From the NCBI GenBank assembly GCA_905182895.1, contig CAJJDD010000014.1, positions 1-64,000 of the forward strand: a DNA stretch of 64,000 bases, in the 5' to 3' direction. The notes under the pieces are model-generated. The model was not told the DNA's origin, made no database searches, and was given only the letters and a program-made list of their open reading frames with translations. Position numbers and translations under genes: made by a program. The first letter of the stretch is position 1. Every line of letters begins with the position of its first letter. The stretch comes from Flavobacteriales bacterium UBA4466. Lineage in GTDB: Bacteria > Bacteroidota > Bacteroidia > Flavobacteriales_D > Sanyastnellaceae. Of this stretch, positions 1-10,169 are shown one piece after another.

Positions 1-1
1 A

Positions 2-1204
2 GTTACAACAGAATTAACGGTGTTGGAAATATCTACCTCCACTAATTCAGTATCTATATGTGAAGGAGAAACATATTATGAAAACACGGCAGAATACTCT
101 GCTACAGGAATTTACACTGAATTGTACTCCTCAGCTCAAGGTTGTGACTCCGTTATCATAACTAACCTGACAGTTCACCCACTTGAGAGCTCCACTAGCG
201 TGGTTAGTATCTGTTCTGGAGAAACTCATATTGAAGGTTCTTCTGCTTACACTTCCACTGGAATATATACCGATGTTTATACTTCTACTAACGGATGTGA
301 CTCTACGGTAACTACGCTACTTACAGTGAATCAAAACATAAGTACTGATTTAAGCATTATAGTTTGTGAAGGAACACCTCTTCCTGAGTTAGGAATCTAT
401 TTTGACGAACCAAACAATCGATTTGTGGACTCATTAAGTACCACTTCAGGGTGTGACTCACTTATATTCACATATTTAGAATATATTGACCCACAAGTTC
501 TTCTACCTGAAAGCATCTCTATCTGTGAAGGACAATCATTTGTAGCCTCTCTTGCAGGAATAGCAGATGACTTTATCATCACCTGGAGTACTGGTTCATC
601 TGAAGAAGATGAAACATTCTCTGAAGAAGGTGAATACTGGGTAGAAATAACCTCAATAAACTGCTCTGCATCTGACACTATAGAAATTCAAGTTCACGAA
701 ATTCCTTTCGTTATGGAAACTGAGCTAGACTTATGTATAGGCAGTAAAAGGACAATATATCTTCCCGAAGAAAACGGAAATGTAACTTGGAGTAATGGAG
801 CAGAGGGCGATGAAATTACTGTTTCAGATCCTGGCATTTATACTGCCAATGTGCAGAACGCCTGTGGGACTTTCATATATCAGTATAACCTAGCTCTTAA
901 AGATTGTAGCTGTGCTATATATATTCCTAACGCATTTACCGCCGACTCGGATAATATTAATGATGTCTTCTACGTGGCTAATGACTGTGACTTCTTAGAG
1001 TACGAATTATTCATCTTTAATCGATGGGGAGAAGTTGTTTTCCAATCGAGAGACCCAAAGGCCTTTTGGCAAGGTGATCATCAAAATGGTAACCACTTCG
1101 TTCCATCAGGAATCTATAATTACTTAATCAAATACTCCAGTAAGGATAAAGAAAACCGGGTAGCTTCTGATAAGATATTTGGGGAGGTAACTATTTTGAG
1201 ATAG
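2..1204 (+). CDS. Secreted repeat protein with T9SS type B sorting domain (5' partial)
   Basis: The reading frame is open from the window edge, so the true start lies upstream; residues before the first possible GTG at 20 continue the repeat pattern. The protein has about three to four degenerate repeats of roughly 60 residues built on ICEGE...Y..TGIYT..Y.S..GCDS...T.LTV, then an Ig/PKD-like region, then a C-terminal domain with IPNAFTADSDNINDVF, FNRWGEVVF and PSGIYNYLI. That last domain is the gliding motility-associated C-terminal domain (TIGR04131 type), the type B sorting signal of the type IX secretion system. The protein is thus predicted to be exported to the cell surface or medium by the T9SS whose core genes lie at 54282-60208. 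The Cys-bearing repeats suggest a long adhesin-like stalk (inference). No enzymatic domain is visible in this part. Confidence 0.88.
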   Translation, partial: VTTELTVLEISTSTNSVSICEGETYYENTAEYSATGIYTELYSSAQGCDSVIITNLTVHPLESSTSVVSICSGETHIEGSSAYTSTGIYTDVYTSTNGCDSTVTTLLTVNQNISTDLSIIVCEGTPLPELGIYFDEPNNRFVDSLSTTSGCDSLIFTYLEYIDPQVLLPESISICEGQSFVASLAGIADDFIITWSTGSSEEDETFSEEGEYWVEITSINCSASDTIEIQVHEIPFVMETELDLCIGSKRTIYLPEENGNVTWSNGAEGDEITVSDPGIYTANVQNACGTFIYQYNLALKDCSCAIYIPNAFTADSDNINDVFYVANDCDFLEYELFIFNRWGEVVFQSRDPKAFWQGDHQNGNHFVPSGIYNYLIKYSSKDKENRVASDKIFGEVTILR

Positions 1205-1338
1205 TTTAACCTTTAGTTAGCCCACTTCGTTTATTGTTAAAAAAGGTGAATTCCTCTTCAATCTTGAACTTTACTTATACCGAAGTGTATTCTTTGATTA
1301 AATCTATAGAACTTTTTTAAAATGGAGTATACATTACT

Positions 1339-1482
1339 ATGCGCTGTTCGCTAATCAGTCTTGCCATACTAATAAATGTCCAACCACCTGATTACATTAA
1401 TCAGCCTGCTATAGAATTAGATGCAGACCTTTATCATTTCGAAGTGGTAACAAACAGAGAGCTTGTGTTAATGTCTTGTTAA
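1339..1482 (+). pseudogene. Remnant of a DUF1573 gene
   Basis: A 47-codon frame starting at ATG 1339 contains INQPAIELDADLYHFEVV, which aligns with ITGPAIELDKDVHDYGDI in the intact DUF1573 gene just downstream. The similarity then stops at a TAA at 1480 and no continuation was found in the other frames. The N-terminal stretch is hydrophobic (signal-peptide-like). This looks like a truncated duplicate of the neighbour, not a gene with a simple frameshift. It could be transcribed but is unlikely to make a folded domain. Confidence 0.5.
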
Positions 1483-1510
1483 TATGGTAACCTTTTAAGT
1501 ACTTTACACA

Positions 1511-1518
1511 TATATTTG
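1511..1518 (+). promoter_or_regulatory. Candidate Bacteroidetes -7 element for the DUF1573 genes
   Basis: TATATTTG matches the Bacteroidetes -7 consensus TAnnTTTG about 42 bases before the DUF1573 start codon. No convincing -33 TTG lies at the usual distance, so this is a weak call. Confidence 0.35.
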
Positions 1519-1560
1519 AAGATTAGAATAGAATTTAAAAACAAATAAAATAATACGAAA

Positions 1561-1999
1561 ATGAAAAAGTTAATTTTAGGATTAGGGTTGATACTTGCAT
1601 TCAGCTTTGGGGTTCAAGCTCAAGAGTTAATTACTGGACCAGCTATCGAGTTGGATAAAGATGTTCATGATTACGGTGATATAGAAAATGGTGGTGACGG
1701 AACATGTGAGTTTACAGTAACGAATATCGGAACTGAGCCTCTTATTATTTCTAGATGTAAAGCCTCTTGTGGTTGTACTGTTCCTAAAAAACCTGACCAA
1801 CCTATAATGCCAGGTGAAAAAGGTGAGATTGAAAGTAAAGTATGACACTAAAAGAACTGGACCAATTAACAAGTCTGTGACTATTACGTCTAACGCTGTT
1901 AATGACCCTACAAAAACGGTAAGAATTAAAGGAACTGTTTTAGCGGCTTCAAGTGGAACACCTGTTCTTCAAGATTCTGGAGCTCCAGTAAACAACTAA
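1561..1999 (+). CDS. DUF1573 domain periplasmic/surface protein (frameshifted)
   Basis: The N-terminus MKKLILGLGLILAFSFGVQA is a signal peptide cleaved near QAQE. The body matches DUF1573, an Ig-like (ASH/MSP type) domain common in Bacteroidota exported proteins: IELDKDVHDYGDIENG, FTVTNIGTEPLIIS, ASCGCTVP and PIMPGEKGEI are hallmark segments, including the SCGCT cysteine pair. The frame breaks near 1830 in a short A-rich stretch; removing one A restores IEVKYDTKR and continues to a TAA at 1997, giving about 145 residues. It precedes a second DUF1573 gene by 5 bases, so the two are probably co-transcribed. The role is unknown; such domains are thought to mediate protein-protein contacts. Confidence 0.8.
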
Positions 2000-2004
2000 A
2001 AAAT

Positions 2005-2379
2005 ATGACTATAAAAGCTATAGCAGCTTTTATCATGATATTAAACTCCGCTATTGTTTTAGGACAGTATGCGGAGTTTTCTTTTGATGAAAGAATTCAT
2101 AAGTTCGAAGAGGTACATGAAGGTACTCAACTAGAGCATGTGTTTACTTTCGAAAACAAGGGAGATGTGCCTATGGTAATTTCTAAGTACGAAGTAGAGT
2201 GCGATTGTACAAAAGCTATTTACCCCAAAGCTCCAATAATGCCTGGAGAAAGAGAAGAAGTAACTGTTACATTCGATACCAAGGGTAAGTTGGGATGGCA
2301 GTACAGGAAGATTCTACTGTATGCTAATACGAAGAAAACACCTTACTGGATAGAGATTAGGGTAAAGGTGAATAACTAA
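2005..2379 (+). CDS. DUF1573 domain protein
   Basis: This intact 124-residue protein has a signal peptide (about residues 1-20, ending VLGQ) and one DUF1573 domain: EFSFDERIHKFEEVHEGT, FTFENKGDVPMVIS, CDCTKAIYP and PIMPGEREEVTVTFDT. It lies 5 bases after the previous DUF1573 gene and is followed by a strong hairpin terminator at 2418-2460. CDCT replaces the CGCT of its neighbour. It is probably a paralogue that arose by tandem duplication. No catalytic residues are visible. Confidence 0.85.
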   Translation: MTIKAIAAFIMILNSAIVLGQYAEFSFDERIHKFEEVHEGTQLEHVFTFENKGDVPMVISKYEVECDCTKAIYPKAPIMPGEREEVTVTFDTKGKLGWQYRKILLYANTKKTPYWIEIRVKVNN

Positions 2380-2417
2380 TAATCTTCTCCTCTAATAAGG
2401 GGGTTACAGAAACGTTT

Positions 2418-2460
2418 AAAACAAAAAAGGGAAGCCAGATGGCCTCCCTTTTTTGTTTTA
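2418..2460. terminator. Bidirectional intrinsic terminator
   Basis: The stem GGGAaGCC / GGCcTCCC has a 4-base loop and is flanked by an A-run on the left and a T-run on the right, forming a long A/T-extended stem. It sits between the convergent DUF1573 and esterase genes and can stop transcription on both strands. Confidence 0.85.
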
Positions 2461-2472
2461 GTTGATCTATTC

Positions 2473-4172
2473 TTATTTCTTTATTACTCTCTCTGTAGAA
2501 ATACCAGAAGCAGTTCTCACTTGGAATGAATAATATCCAGGAGTGTAACCTGTCATAGAAACTTCTAATCTGTTTCCAGACTTACCTTCTAAAGAATTAG
2601 GAATAGATGTAATATCCACAAAAACCAAAAGATAAAATATTTTCTTCTCCTTCTAAAAACACAACATCAGATGCCGGGTTAGGATAAACAACTAAACCAT
2701 TCTCTTGATTTATTTGATTTACATTATTTGGAGTGGAACAAACAGCTCCCTCTAAATCCAATGCGCACATAACTCTAGGTAATAAATATCCTTGAATAGT
2801 ATCTAGATAAGATAACCCTTTTGCCTCAGACATATCTGGATTAGAACCTAAATTAGCCATGTGAGCAGTAACTGGTATATCCCCTATCATTCCCACCACT
2901 GTAGTAGTTAATGGAGACATTGGATCCCACCATTCCCATGGAGAAGCTTGATTACTTAGGTAAGCAGCTAATGGAAGTACTATTGGATATAATCCTTCTG
3001 CAGTGTTTCACAGTCTCAGTCTCACCAAATGAAACTTCATAACTAGACCCATAAATAGCTCTAGCAGCATCTGTGTAAACATCGCCATCAGGAATAGAAG
3101 CAAAAATGTCATTATTCCCTAAATCATTAGCTTTCTGAATAAAGTAGTTACTCCCCATTACATCTACTACCGGTTCATTTGTAGTTGTTACAATAACTGT
3201 CCCCTCAGTGAATGGCGCGAAATCATCTCTCACTGAATGGAACGCTACCATCGGTACATCCCCTTCTTCTAGCCAAGATTCGTCAGCTAAAGCTCCACCC
3301 GCATTTACAGACATGTGAACTTCTGATGATGTATTATCTGAGTTTTGATACAATGTAAGCTGACCATTTAACCCTTCTGCGTTACCCACTTGAAGTGTAT
3401 CTACGTATGATACCGACGGATCAAATGGATTAGGTAAGAATTTCTCCAAGAATAACTCTACAGAAGGATTATCCAGTGTAGTATATGCCTGAGAAACATA
3501 TCCTCCAGAACCTTGCCCGTAAAGCACAATTTTACTTTCATCTATTCCGAAAGTATTATCTGCTGCTGCATCTCTTCGCAAATATCTTACACCATGCTTC
3601 ACATCATGAATAGCTCTATACACAGCGTTCAGTAATGTACCGGTTCTTTCTTGAACAGTTTCCGCTATTGGATTCCATCCTAATCTGTAATCTACAGAAA
3701 TAGCTACATAACCTCTTTTAGCCCATTGCTCACATAATTCTACAGCAGTTAAATCATCTTTTCTCCCTGTTGGAGAGCCATTTATAGGTGGTGGTAAAAA
3801 GTTACCTGTATGGATATAAACCATTACTGGTCTCGCTGTAACATCATCATTATCTTGGATTGGTTCATAAACATCCATGTCTACATTAGTAACTTTAACA
3901 GCAGTTGATGGATCAGCTGGATCAAAGTAAGCGGCTGGAATCTCAGCACCTGGTGTCGCAGCTGCGACTTGAAGTTCAAATATATTAGGGCCAAAGGTGG
4001 CTGCGTCCGAAAAATCAGAAGTAAGGAAGTTAATGTTTGTTCCGAATGTAACAGTAGTCATCATTATTTCCTCATCTGTAAATACCTCATCAAGGTATCT
4101 AGTTTGTGCGAAACCTAACTGGATCGTACAAACCAAGATTCCCGAAAGTAAAATTTGTAAAGTTCTCTTCAT
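2473..4172 (-). CDS. Secreted carboxylesterase/lipase-like protein with T9SS type A sorting domain (frameshifted)
   Basis: The N-terminus has a signal peptide ending at GFAQ. The middle resembles the alpha/beta-hydrolase carboxylesterase family: PVMVYIHTGNFLPPP (oxyanion region), GYVAISVDYRLGWNP, then YGQGSGGY, whose GxSxG serine is the likely nucleophile. The C-terminus carries VVYPNPASD and ends GYYSFQVRTASGISTERVIKK, a type A T9SS sorting domain (TIGR04183-like). The frame breaks near 3005 (rejoining as CAEGLYPIVLP) and near 2625; bridged, the protein is about 565 residues. It probably hydrolyses an extracellular ester, substrate unknown. The catalytic Asp/Glu and His were not assigned. 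Confidence 0.8.
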
Positions 4173-4190
4173 TTTATTTTTATTTGTTGA

Positions 4191-7130
4191 TTATTTATTT
4201 TTATGGTTAAAATCATATAGGATAGAAAAGTAAGCTAATCTTCCTATTTGGGGGCCTCCATATACTTGAACATTTCTATTGTCGAACACTGTATTATCTT
4301 CAATTCTATTTATAGTGTTTTCATTTGTAAATAAGGGCATTAACCCAAATAAATTCGAGCCTCCAACCTTAAAGGTACAATTCCATTTGGGAACTGTGTA
4401 ATTAACTTGCGCATCTACCATATCATAAGTAGGTATTGACCTGTAAATTGAGGAGATCCTTCAAAAGTAAACCCTTGAATCCATTTATAATTTACTCCAA
4501 AGCCTACGTTCTTTATTTTGTCGAACAACACAAGTTAAATTAAACCCAAAATTAAATTTATGCTCGGGAGTATTAAAAGCTGGGATTATAGGATCATCAT
4601 TAGAGCTAGTTAACTTATTCCATGAATAGTTTCCACTTAATGAATACTTTTTAAAAACTTTTTCTCCGTGAATTATATCTCCTAGTGCTAGCAATTCTAG
4701 AGAATTGGAAGCCACTCTGAAAACTTGCAAGCCACCATCAGGAAAACCGTTGGTTTGGTCAAACTTTCCATTTAAACCTATATTATATCCAATAAAATCA
4801 TTGTAGAAAGTAAGGTAATACCCCATGTCTACATAGAGCCTTTCAAAATGGGTTCCACGGTAACCTATCTCTATGGTCTTCGCCTTTTCTGGCCTAATTT
4901 TATCGAGGTTATAGTACTCTAGTTTATTTAACCCTTCTGCTAAAGAGGTAGTATTTCTATATTCGGTGAAACTTTCTAAAGTGAACAAAGAATCCTTCCC
5001 TTCCTCAAATCTACCATCTATGTTTCCAAGGAGAATAGCTCTACCTACATCATAGAATAAATATTGATCAGCTAAAGTTGGATTACGAATAGCTGAGGAA
5101 AAATGTAAGTCTGAATACCCTGTTTTTATTAGGTGAATACACTAAACTCGTTACCTTGTAAAACTATAGAGTTATTATCTGGACTGTTTCTATTTTGTAT
5201 TGTTCCACTATTAGTAATTGTAGAATCTGAACCAACATGAACAACTTCATTTGTATTTGAATTATACATTACACCCGAAGAATTATTTGTAATAGTAGCT
5301 GTATCAGCGCCACTATATAAATAAATTGCTCTTTTAGTATCACTAAAAATAGTTCCCGAATTGGTTATCACTGTGCCTGACACTGCCTCAAAACGATAAT
5401 CAGCCCATTCCTTATCTAGTTGGTATTCTCCATGGACATGATAAAGAGCACTTTTGTCATAAAACCGACTTCCACCCTCTGTAAATTCTTTTCCGGTTAT
5501 ATCATCGAACAGCGAATTGAATCTTTGGGTTTCTGGTGCATAAAAAGGTTCTAAAAAGTCTCCGGAGAGCTGATTAACTTCATTTAAATTGGCCTCATAA
5601 AAAGGACTAAAAAACTCAGAATCGGAGTTAATCCAATTATCCATCAAGCTACCATACAGCTCTAAAGAGGCGTCGGGGTTATCAGCGGCTGACGCCTGAG
5701 AGAGAATATCTGCATGTATGGGGTTAGCTTCAACAAGATCTGCATAATTAGCTAACCACCTGTCAGCAAATAATGTATTCCATTCACCAGTAGAACCACT
5801 AGATTCTTGCATTTTTATAGCTGTAGTAACTATATCATAGGTTTTTCCTGCATCTTCATGAGTGGCATAACCTCGTATAAACCACTTTCCAGGATTACTA
5901 AGCTCTAATTGGTTTTGGTAAAACTTAATTCCATCCAGCCTGTACCTGTTATCTCCTTGGTAGACCGTACTTCCTGTACTATAATTGAAATTATACGTTG
6001 CTAATAAATTTTTATTCAGATAGTAGTGTAACCCCGTATTGAACTTAAAGTTATCTGTATCGTAATCTACCAAATCTTTTTCTTGGTAACCGTTTCGAGC
6101 AAACACTCCCAGACCTTTATAAGCAAAAGGTTGATCAGTATAATCATTATTAGAGGCTACTGGCTCATCTCCATATACATTGACCGCATCGAATCCAAAT
6201 GGATAATCAACGGCCACCTCCGAGCCATCTATTGGGTTATAGTTTGTAGCTTCCCAGTCATTGGCTTTCATACCAAAGAGGTTTATTTTATATCCAAATT
6301 TTTTCTCGCCTTTATCATTGATGAAAAAGTCTGCCCACCTCAAAGCTATCTCTCCTAACTGTCTTTCTCCTACTTTAAAGCTGGCACTTAATCCAGGAAA
6401 CAGAAATGGATCTTTAGTTTCCATGTTTATTACCCCATTAAATGCACCTGGGCCATAAGAAGGCCGAACTGGCTCCTGCTATAATATCTACTCTTTTCAC
6501 ATCTAAATCAGATGCCCCAAGAAAATTTCCTAGACTAAAATTCAATCCCGGCGATTGGTTATCTACTCCGTCAATTAACTGAAGAGATCTTACTGGTGAT
6601 GTACTGTTAAATCCTCTCGTATTAATTACTTTAAAACCTAAACTCGCAGAGGTTAAATCCACTCCCTTTAAATTACCTAATCCTTCATAGAAGTTTCCTG
6701 ACGGGGCTTCTTTGATTGCTCTAACATCCATAGACTCCACAGTTAGCGGTTGTTGCTTTTGCTTATCAGAAATTCTATCTCCCAAAATATCAGCTTGATC
6801 TATATTTATAGCTGAACTTTTAAGTTTTACTAGTATCTTCTTTTGTGCAGAAGTATAGGTTAGTTTAACTGTCTCATAACCCACGAATGAATATTCTATG
6901 GTCACAGGGAAAGTAACATTCGTTAGCGAGAATTCTCCATCAAAATCTGTAGTGGTTCCTGTTAGAGTTCCATCAATAAGGACGTTAACGAAAGGCACGG
7001 CTTCTCCATTGGAGTTATCTTTCACCTTGCCTTTAAGCTCAGACTGACTAGAACAGTCAAGACTGAAAACTAGAGATAGCAGCAAAATAAAACTATTGCA
7101 AAAAGCGCAATTCTTCAAAAAACCAGACAT
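4191..7130 (-). CDS. TonB-dependent outer-membrane receptor (several frameshifts, odd insert)
   Basis: The start encodes a signal peptide (about residues 1-29), then a CarboxypepD_reg-like domain (ELKGKVKDNSNGEAVPFVNV, SFVGYETVKL), then a plug with INTRGFNSTSPVRSLQLIDG. The barrel contains VYSPNKNRVFRLTFSSAIRN and GRAILLGNIDGRF, typical of Bacteroidota TonB receptors. The frame breaks near 6430, 5130, 4480 and 4430. Bridged, the protein is about 970 residues, an ordinary length for the family, and ends near FSILYDFNHKNK. Ligand unknown; no SusD partner is adjacent. A segment of the barrel (5141-5383) is replaced by beta-helix-like repeats, described separately. No promoter was identified upstream. 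Confidence 0.82.
5141..5383 (-). other. Beta-helix-like repeat segment inside the TonB receptor barrel
   Basis: About 80 residues have three units of the form (V/T)ITN(N)SG(T/V)(I/M) spaced about 26-30 residues apart, with AIYLYSGADTAT and SIVLQGN between them. This pattern is typical of parallel beta-helix passenger repeats in adhesins, not of a TonB barrel, where transmembrane strands alternate with loops. Flanking sequence on both sides (EWADYRFEA and YSPNKNRVFR) is receptor-like, so the segment sits where barrel strands are expected. A frame break lies at its 3' edge. Confidence 0.55.
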
Positions 7131-7212
7131 ACGAGTTAATTATTTAAGCTGCACACTGTTTATTGTGTGTTACGCATACTATTAAAATTAAATTTACAAA
7201 GAAATCATGTAA

Positions 7213-7429
7213 TCAAAACACAGTTATGGTGACACTTTCAAACAGAATGACATCTCCTTTTCTAAGTTTTTTCGCTCTTCCTCGTTTCCACTTCTCCATT
7301 TACAAACACTAAGCCATCAGAAATAGCTTGTTTGGCTTCTGCGCCGCTGGCAACAAGGCCTTCGAACTTAAGTATTTTGTTTAATTCTATAAACTCCTTA
7401 GTCAACTTAAATTCTCGAGTATCACTCAT
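7213..7429 (-). CDS. RNA-binding S4 domain protein, YbcJ-like (frameshifted)
   Basis: This small protein of about 72 residues shows an S4 fold: [39 protein letters not shown], then after a one-base slip [16 protein letters not shown]. The slip lies near 7265 in AAGAGCGAAAAAA. S4 proteins of this size bind structured RNA, probably rRNA or tRNA. The ATG overlaps the last codons of the E1 gene by 8 bases, so the two genes are probably translationally coupled. The frame is too broken to appear as one ORF, but the bridged protein is full length. Confidence 0.8.
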
Positions 7430-9840
7430 ATAAACTAGGGTATTTAGTTGGATTAGCTTCGTTCATCATTTGGTAAACAGCATCAAAAACATCTTCTTCT
7501 GATGGCTTACTGTAGTAATCTCCATCTGTCCCGTAAGGAGGTAAGTGTGGTTTTGCAGAAACAGTGACAGGCTCAGAATGGAGTAACCAGCCATTGATTT
7601 TTATTTATGATTTAAAATATATGCTGAAGCGCCTCCAGGAACATCTTCATCCACTATGATTAATCGGTTCGTTTTCTCTAAAGATGTAACAATAACATGA
7701 TTTACATCGAATGGCAATAGTGTCCTCACATCTACCAGCTCTGCTGAAATCCCTGCTTCTTCGAGGTCTGCTAAAGTTTGTACACAGATATTAAACGTAC
7801 TTCCATAACTTACTATAGTCACATCCGATCCTTCCGAAACTACTTCAGGAACTCCCAATGGCACAGTGAATTCTCCTAAATTTTCTGGCAATGCCTCTTT
7901 AGTTCTATACCCGTTCAAGCACTCTATCACCAATGCGGGCTCATCACTCTGCAGCAGTAAATTATACATACCGGCTGCTTGCGTCATGTTTCGGGGAACA
8001 CATACATTCATCCCTCTTACGGAGTTAATGATAGCTCCCATAGGTGATCCCCAGCATGCCATATCCCTTCTAATCTATGCCCTCTAGTTCTTACTATTAA
8101 AGGAGCTTTTTGTCCGCCATGTGTTCTGTAATGGACCGTGGATAAATCGTCACGCATAATTTGCAACGCGTAATACAAGTAATCCAAGTACTGAATCTCT
8201 GCTATAGGCCTTAGTCCTCTCATAGACATTCCTATTCCCTGCCCTAAAATCGTGGCCTCTCTAATCCCTGTATCTGCTACTCTCAGCGCACCAAATTTCT
8301 CCTGCATTCCCTCCATAGACTGATTTACTCCGCCTATTTTTCCTGTATCCTCTCCAAAGGTTAAAACCTCTGGGTATTTATCGAATATTTTCTCGAAGTT
8401 CCCTCTGAGGACTATCCTGCCATCTACCATCTCTGGTGAGTCTGAATACTCTGCTTTTACTTCTGCTATATTTCCTACTCTTTTTTCTGATTTACTATAT
8501 AAATAGCTCGAGTATGTATTCTGTGTTCTTAATTGGTATCCTTTTAACCAGCCATTTAATGCGGTTCTTTCTGCGGATTGTTCGTTTATCACTAGACGCA
8601 TCACTTTTTTGGCTGTAGCTACTATGCTTCTTCTAATAGGCTCTGTATCTGAAACCAACTTCTGGATGAGGGCCGCTACTTCTGAAGATGAATTAGAAAC
8701 AGAAACCAATGGCTCCATAACTGAAACAGCTTCTGCTGCTTCTGAGTCTAACAATGCTCTGAACTCTGCCCAGGCTTCTTTCTGAAGTGTTCTCACCTGT
8801 TTTTTAGCTGCTGCTCTTATCTCATCTAGTTCTTCCTGCGTAGCAATTTTTATTTCCTGAATAAACTCACCAAACTTCCTGATGCAATCGAACTCCTCTG
8901 CCCATTTTAATCGCTCTGGTGATTTATAACGCTCATGAGACCCTGAAGTAGAATGTCCTTGAGGCTGAGTAAGATCCTCTACATGAATAAGCACTGGCTG
9001 GTGCTGAGACCTGCACACATGAACTGCCTCCTCATATATTTTCATAAGGTCTGGATAGTTCCAGCCTTTTACTTTATAGATCTTCACTCCATTCTCTCCC
9101 GGCATAGGGTCAAATCCTGCCAACGCTTTAGAGATGCTTCCTTTAGTAGTTTGGAATTTTTTAGGAACCGAAATGCCATAACCATCATCCCATACACTCA
9201 TGCACATAGGCACTTTCATCACTGAGGCGGCATTCATGGTCTCCCAAAAAAGGCCTTCTGAGGTACTGGCATCTCCAATTGTTCCGAAGGCTACTTCATT
9301 TCCTCCTTTGGTGAATTTCTCGAATCCTTCGCTTAATAGTGGGTTTTTCTTAAACACTTTAGAAGCTTGGGCTAACCCTAACAATCTGAGGCATCTGGCC
9401 TGCTGTAGGAGAAATATCAGAGGATGAATTCTTCTGTGACATTAAGTCCTTCCATGTTCCATCATCATTTAAGTTTCTGGTAGAAAAATGTCCTCCCATT
9501 TGCCTACCCCTGATTAGGTTCTTTTTCTAAATCTGTATGTGCATACAGCCCAGCAAAAAATTCTTGAACACTAAGCTCTCCAATTGCCATCATGAATGTT
9601 TGATCTCTGTAATAACCAGATCTGAAATCTCCATTATTAAAGAATTTAGCCATTACAAGCTGAGGCAACTCTTTGCCGTCTCCAAATATCCCGAATTTGG
9701 CTTTACCCGTGAAGGACTTCTTTTCTTCCGAGTAAAGATGCTTCCCTACTTAAACAAGCTATTCTGTAATCTTCTAGAATTGCGTTTACATGCGGAGTAG
9801 AGGCTCCATTAGTCGAGGACTGTGTTAATGTTTCTGCCAT
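7422..9840 (-). CDS. 2-oxoacid dehydrogenase E1, fused alpha and beta subunits (frameshifted)
   Basis: This is the thiamine-diphosphate-dependent E1 component in its Bacteroidota fused form (about 806 codons). The alpha half includes [44 protein letters not shown] and [11 protein letters not shown]; the beta half includes [49 protein letters not shown] and [10 protein letters not shown], ending [16 protein letters not shown]. It resembles 2-oxoisovalerate/pyruvate-type E1 and would act with E2 and the lipoamide dehydrogenase at 18084-19465; no E2 lies in the window. The frame breaks near 9710, 9510, 9385, 8040 and 7605. The ATG at 9840 follows a good promoter at 9899-9929. Whether the substrate is branched-chain oxoacid or pyruvate cannot be told here. 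Confidence 0.85.
8161..8169 (+). repeat. TTGCAACGC motif, copy 1
   Basis: Right half exact, left flank degenerate (AAT). Lies inside the E1 coding region, antisense to it. Confidence 0.5.
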
Positions 9841-9898
9841 TTTGTAAGTTATTTAGATAGTTCCTTTATTCCATCCTGAGAATTAATAAAAGATTTTG

Positions 9899-9929
9899 CA
9901 AAAATACGGTTTACGGAGGGTGATGTCAA
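9899..9929 (-). promoter_or_regulatory. Bacteroidetes-type promoter for the E1 gene
   Basis: Read on the minus strand, TTG (9929-9927) is followed by a 20-base spacer and TATTTTTG (9906-9899), an exact TAnnTTTG -7 element. This is the sigma-70 (SigABfr) promoter form known from Bacteroidota. Transcription would start about 50 bases before the E1 ATG. Confidence 0.65.
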
Positions 9930-10169
9930 TTCGTATTTTACCAACCAGTTACTATCAGATAATTATTGATGCTTTAGTTGGCCATATTTAATGAGATTTA
10001 AACTGTTCTGAAAGTCTATATAATACTACTAACAGTTAATTTATTTCTGCTCGAAGAAATAGAACAAAAATCTGAGAGAGCTATTAAAAGAAGATACGTC
10101 ACGATTCGCACCTAACTTTAAAATCACAAATTACTTATAATTCCATTATTTTCAAATAATTAGTGAAGC
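9930..10169. other. Intergenic, no gene seen
   Basis: Together with the promoter and E1 leader this makes a 329-base gap between two minus-strand genes. All six frames are closed by stops within short distances; no RNA gene, hairpin with T-run or conserved domain was recognised. Confidence 0.5.
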
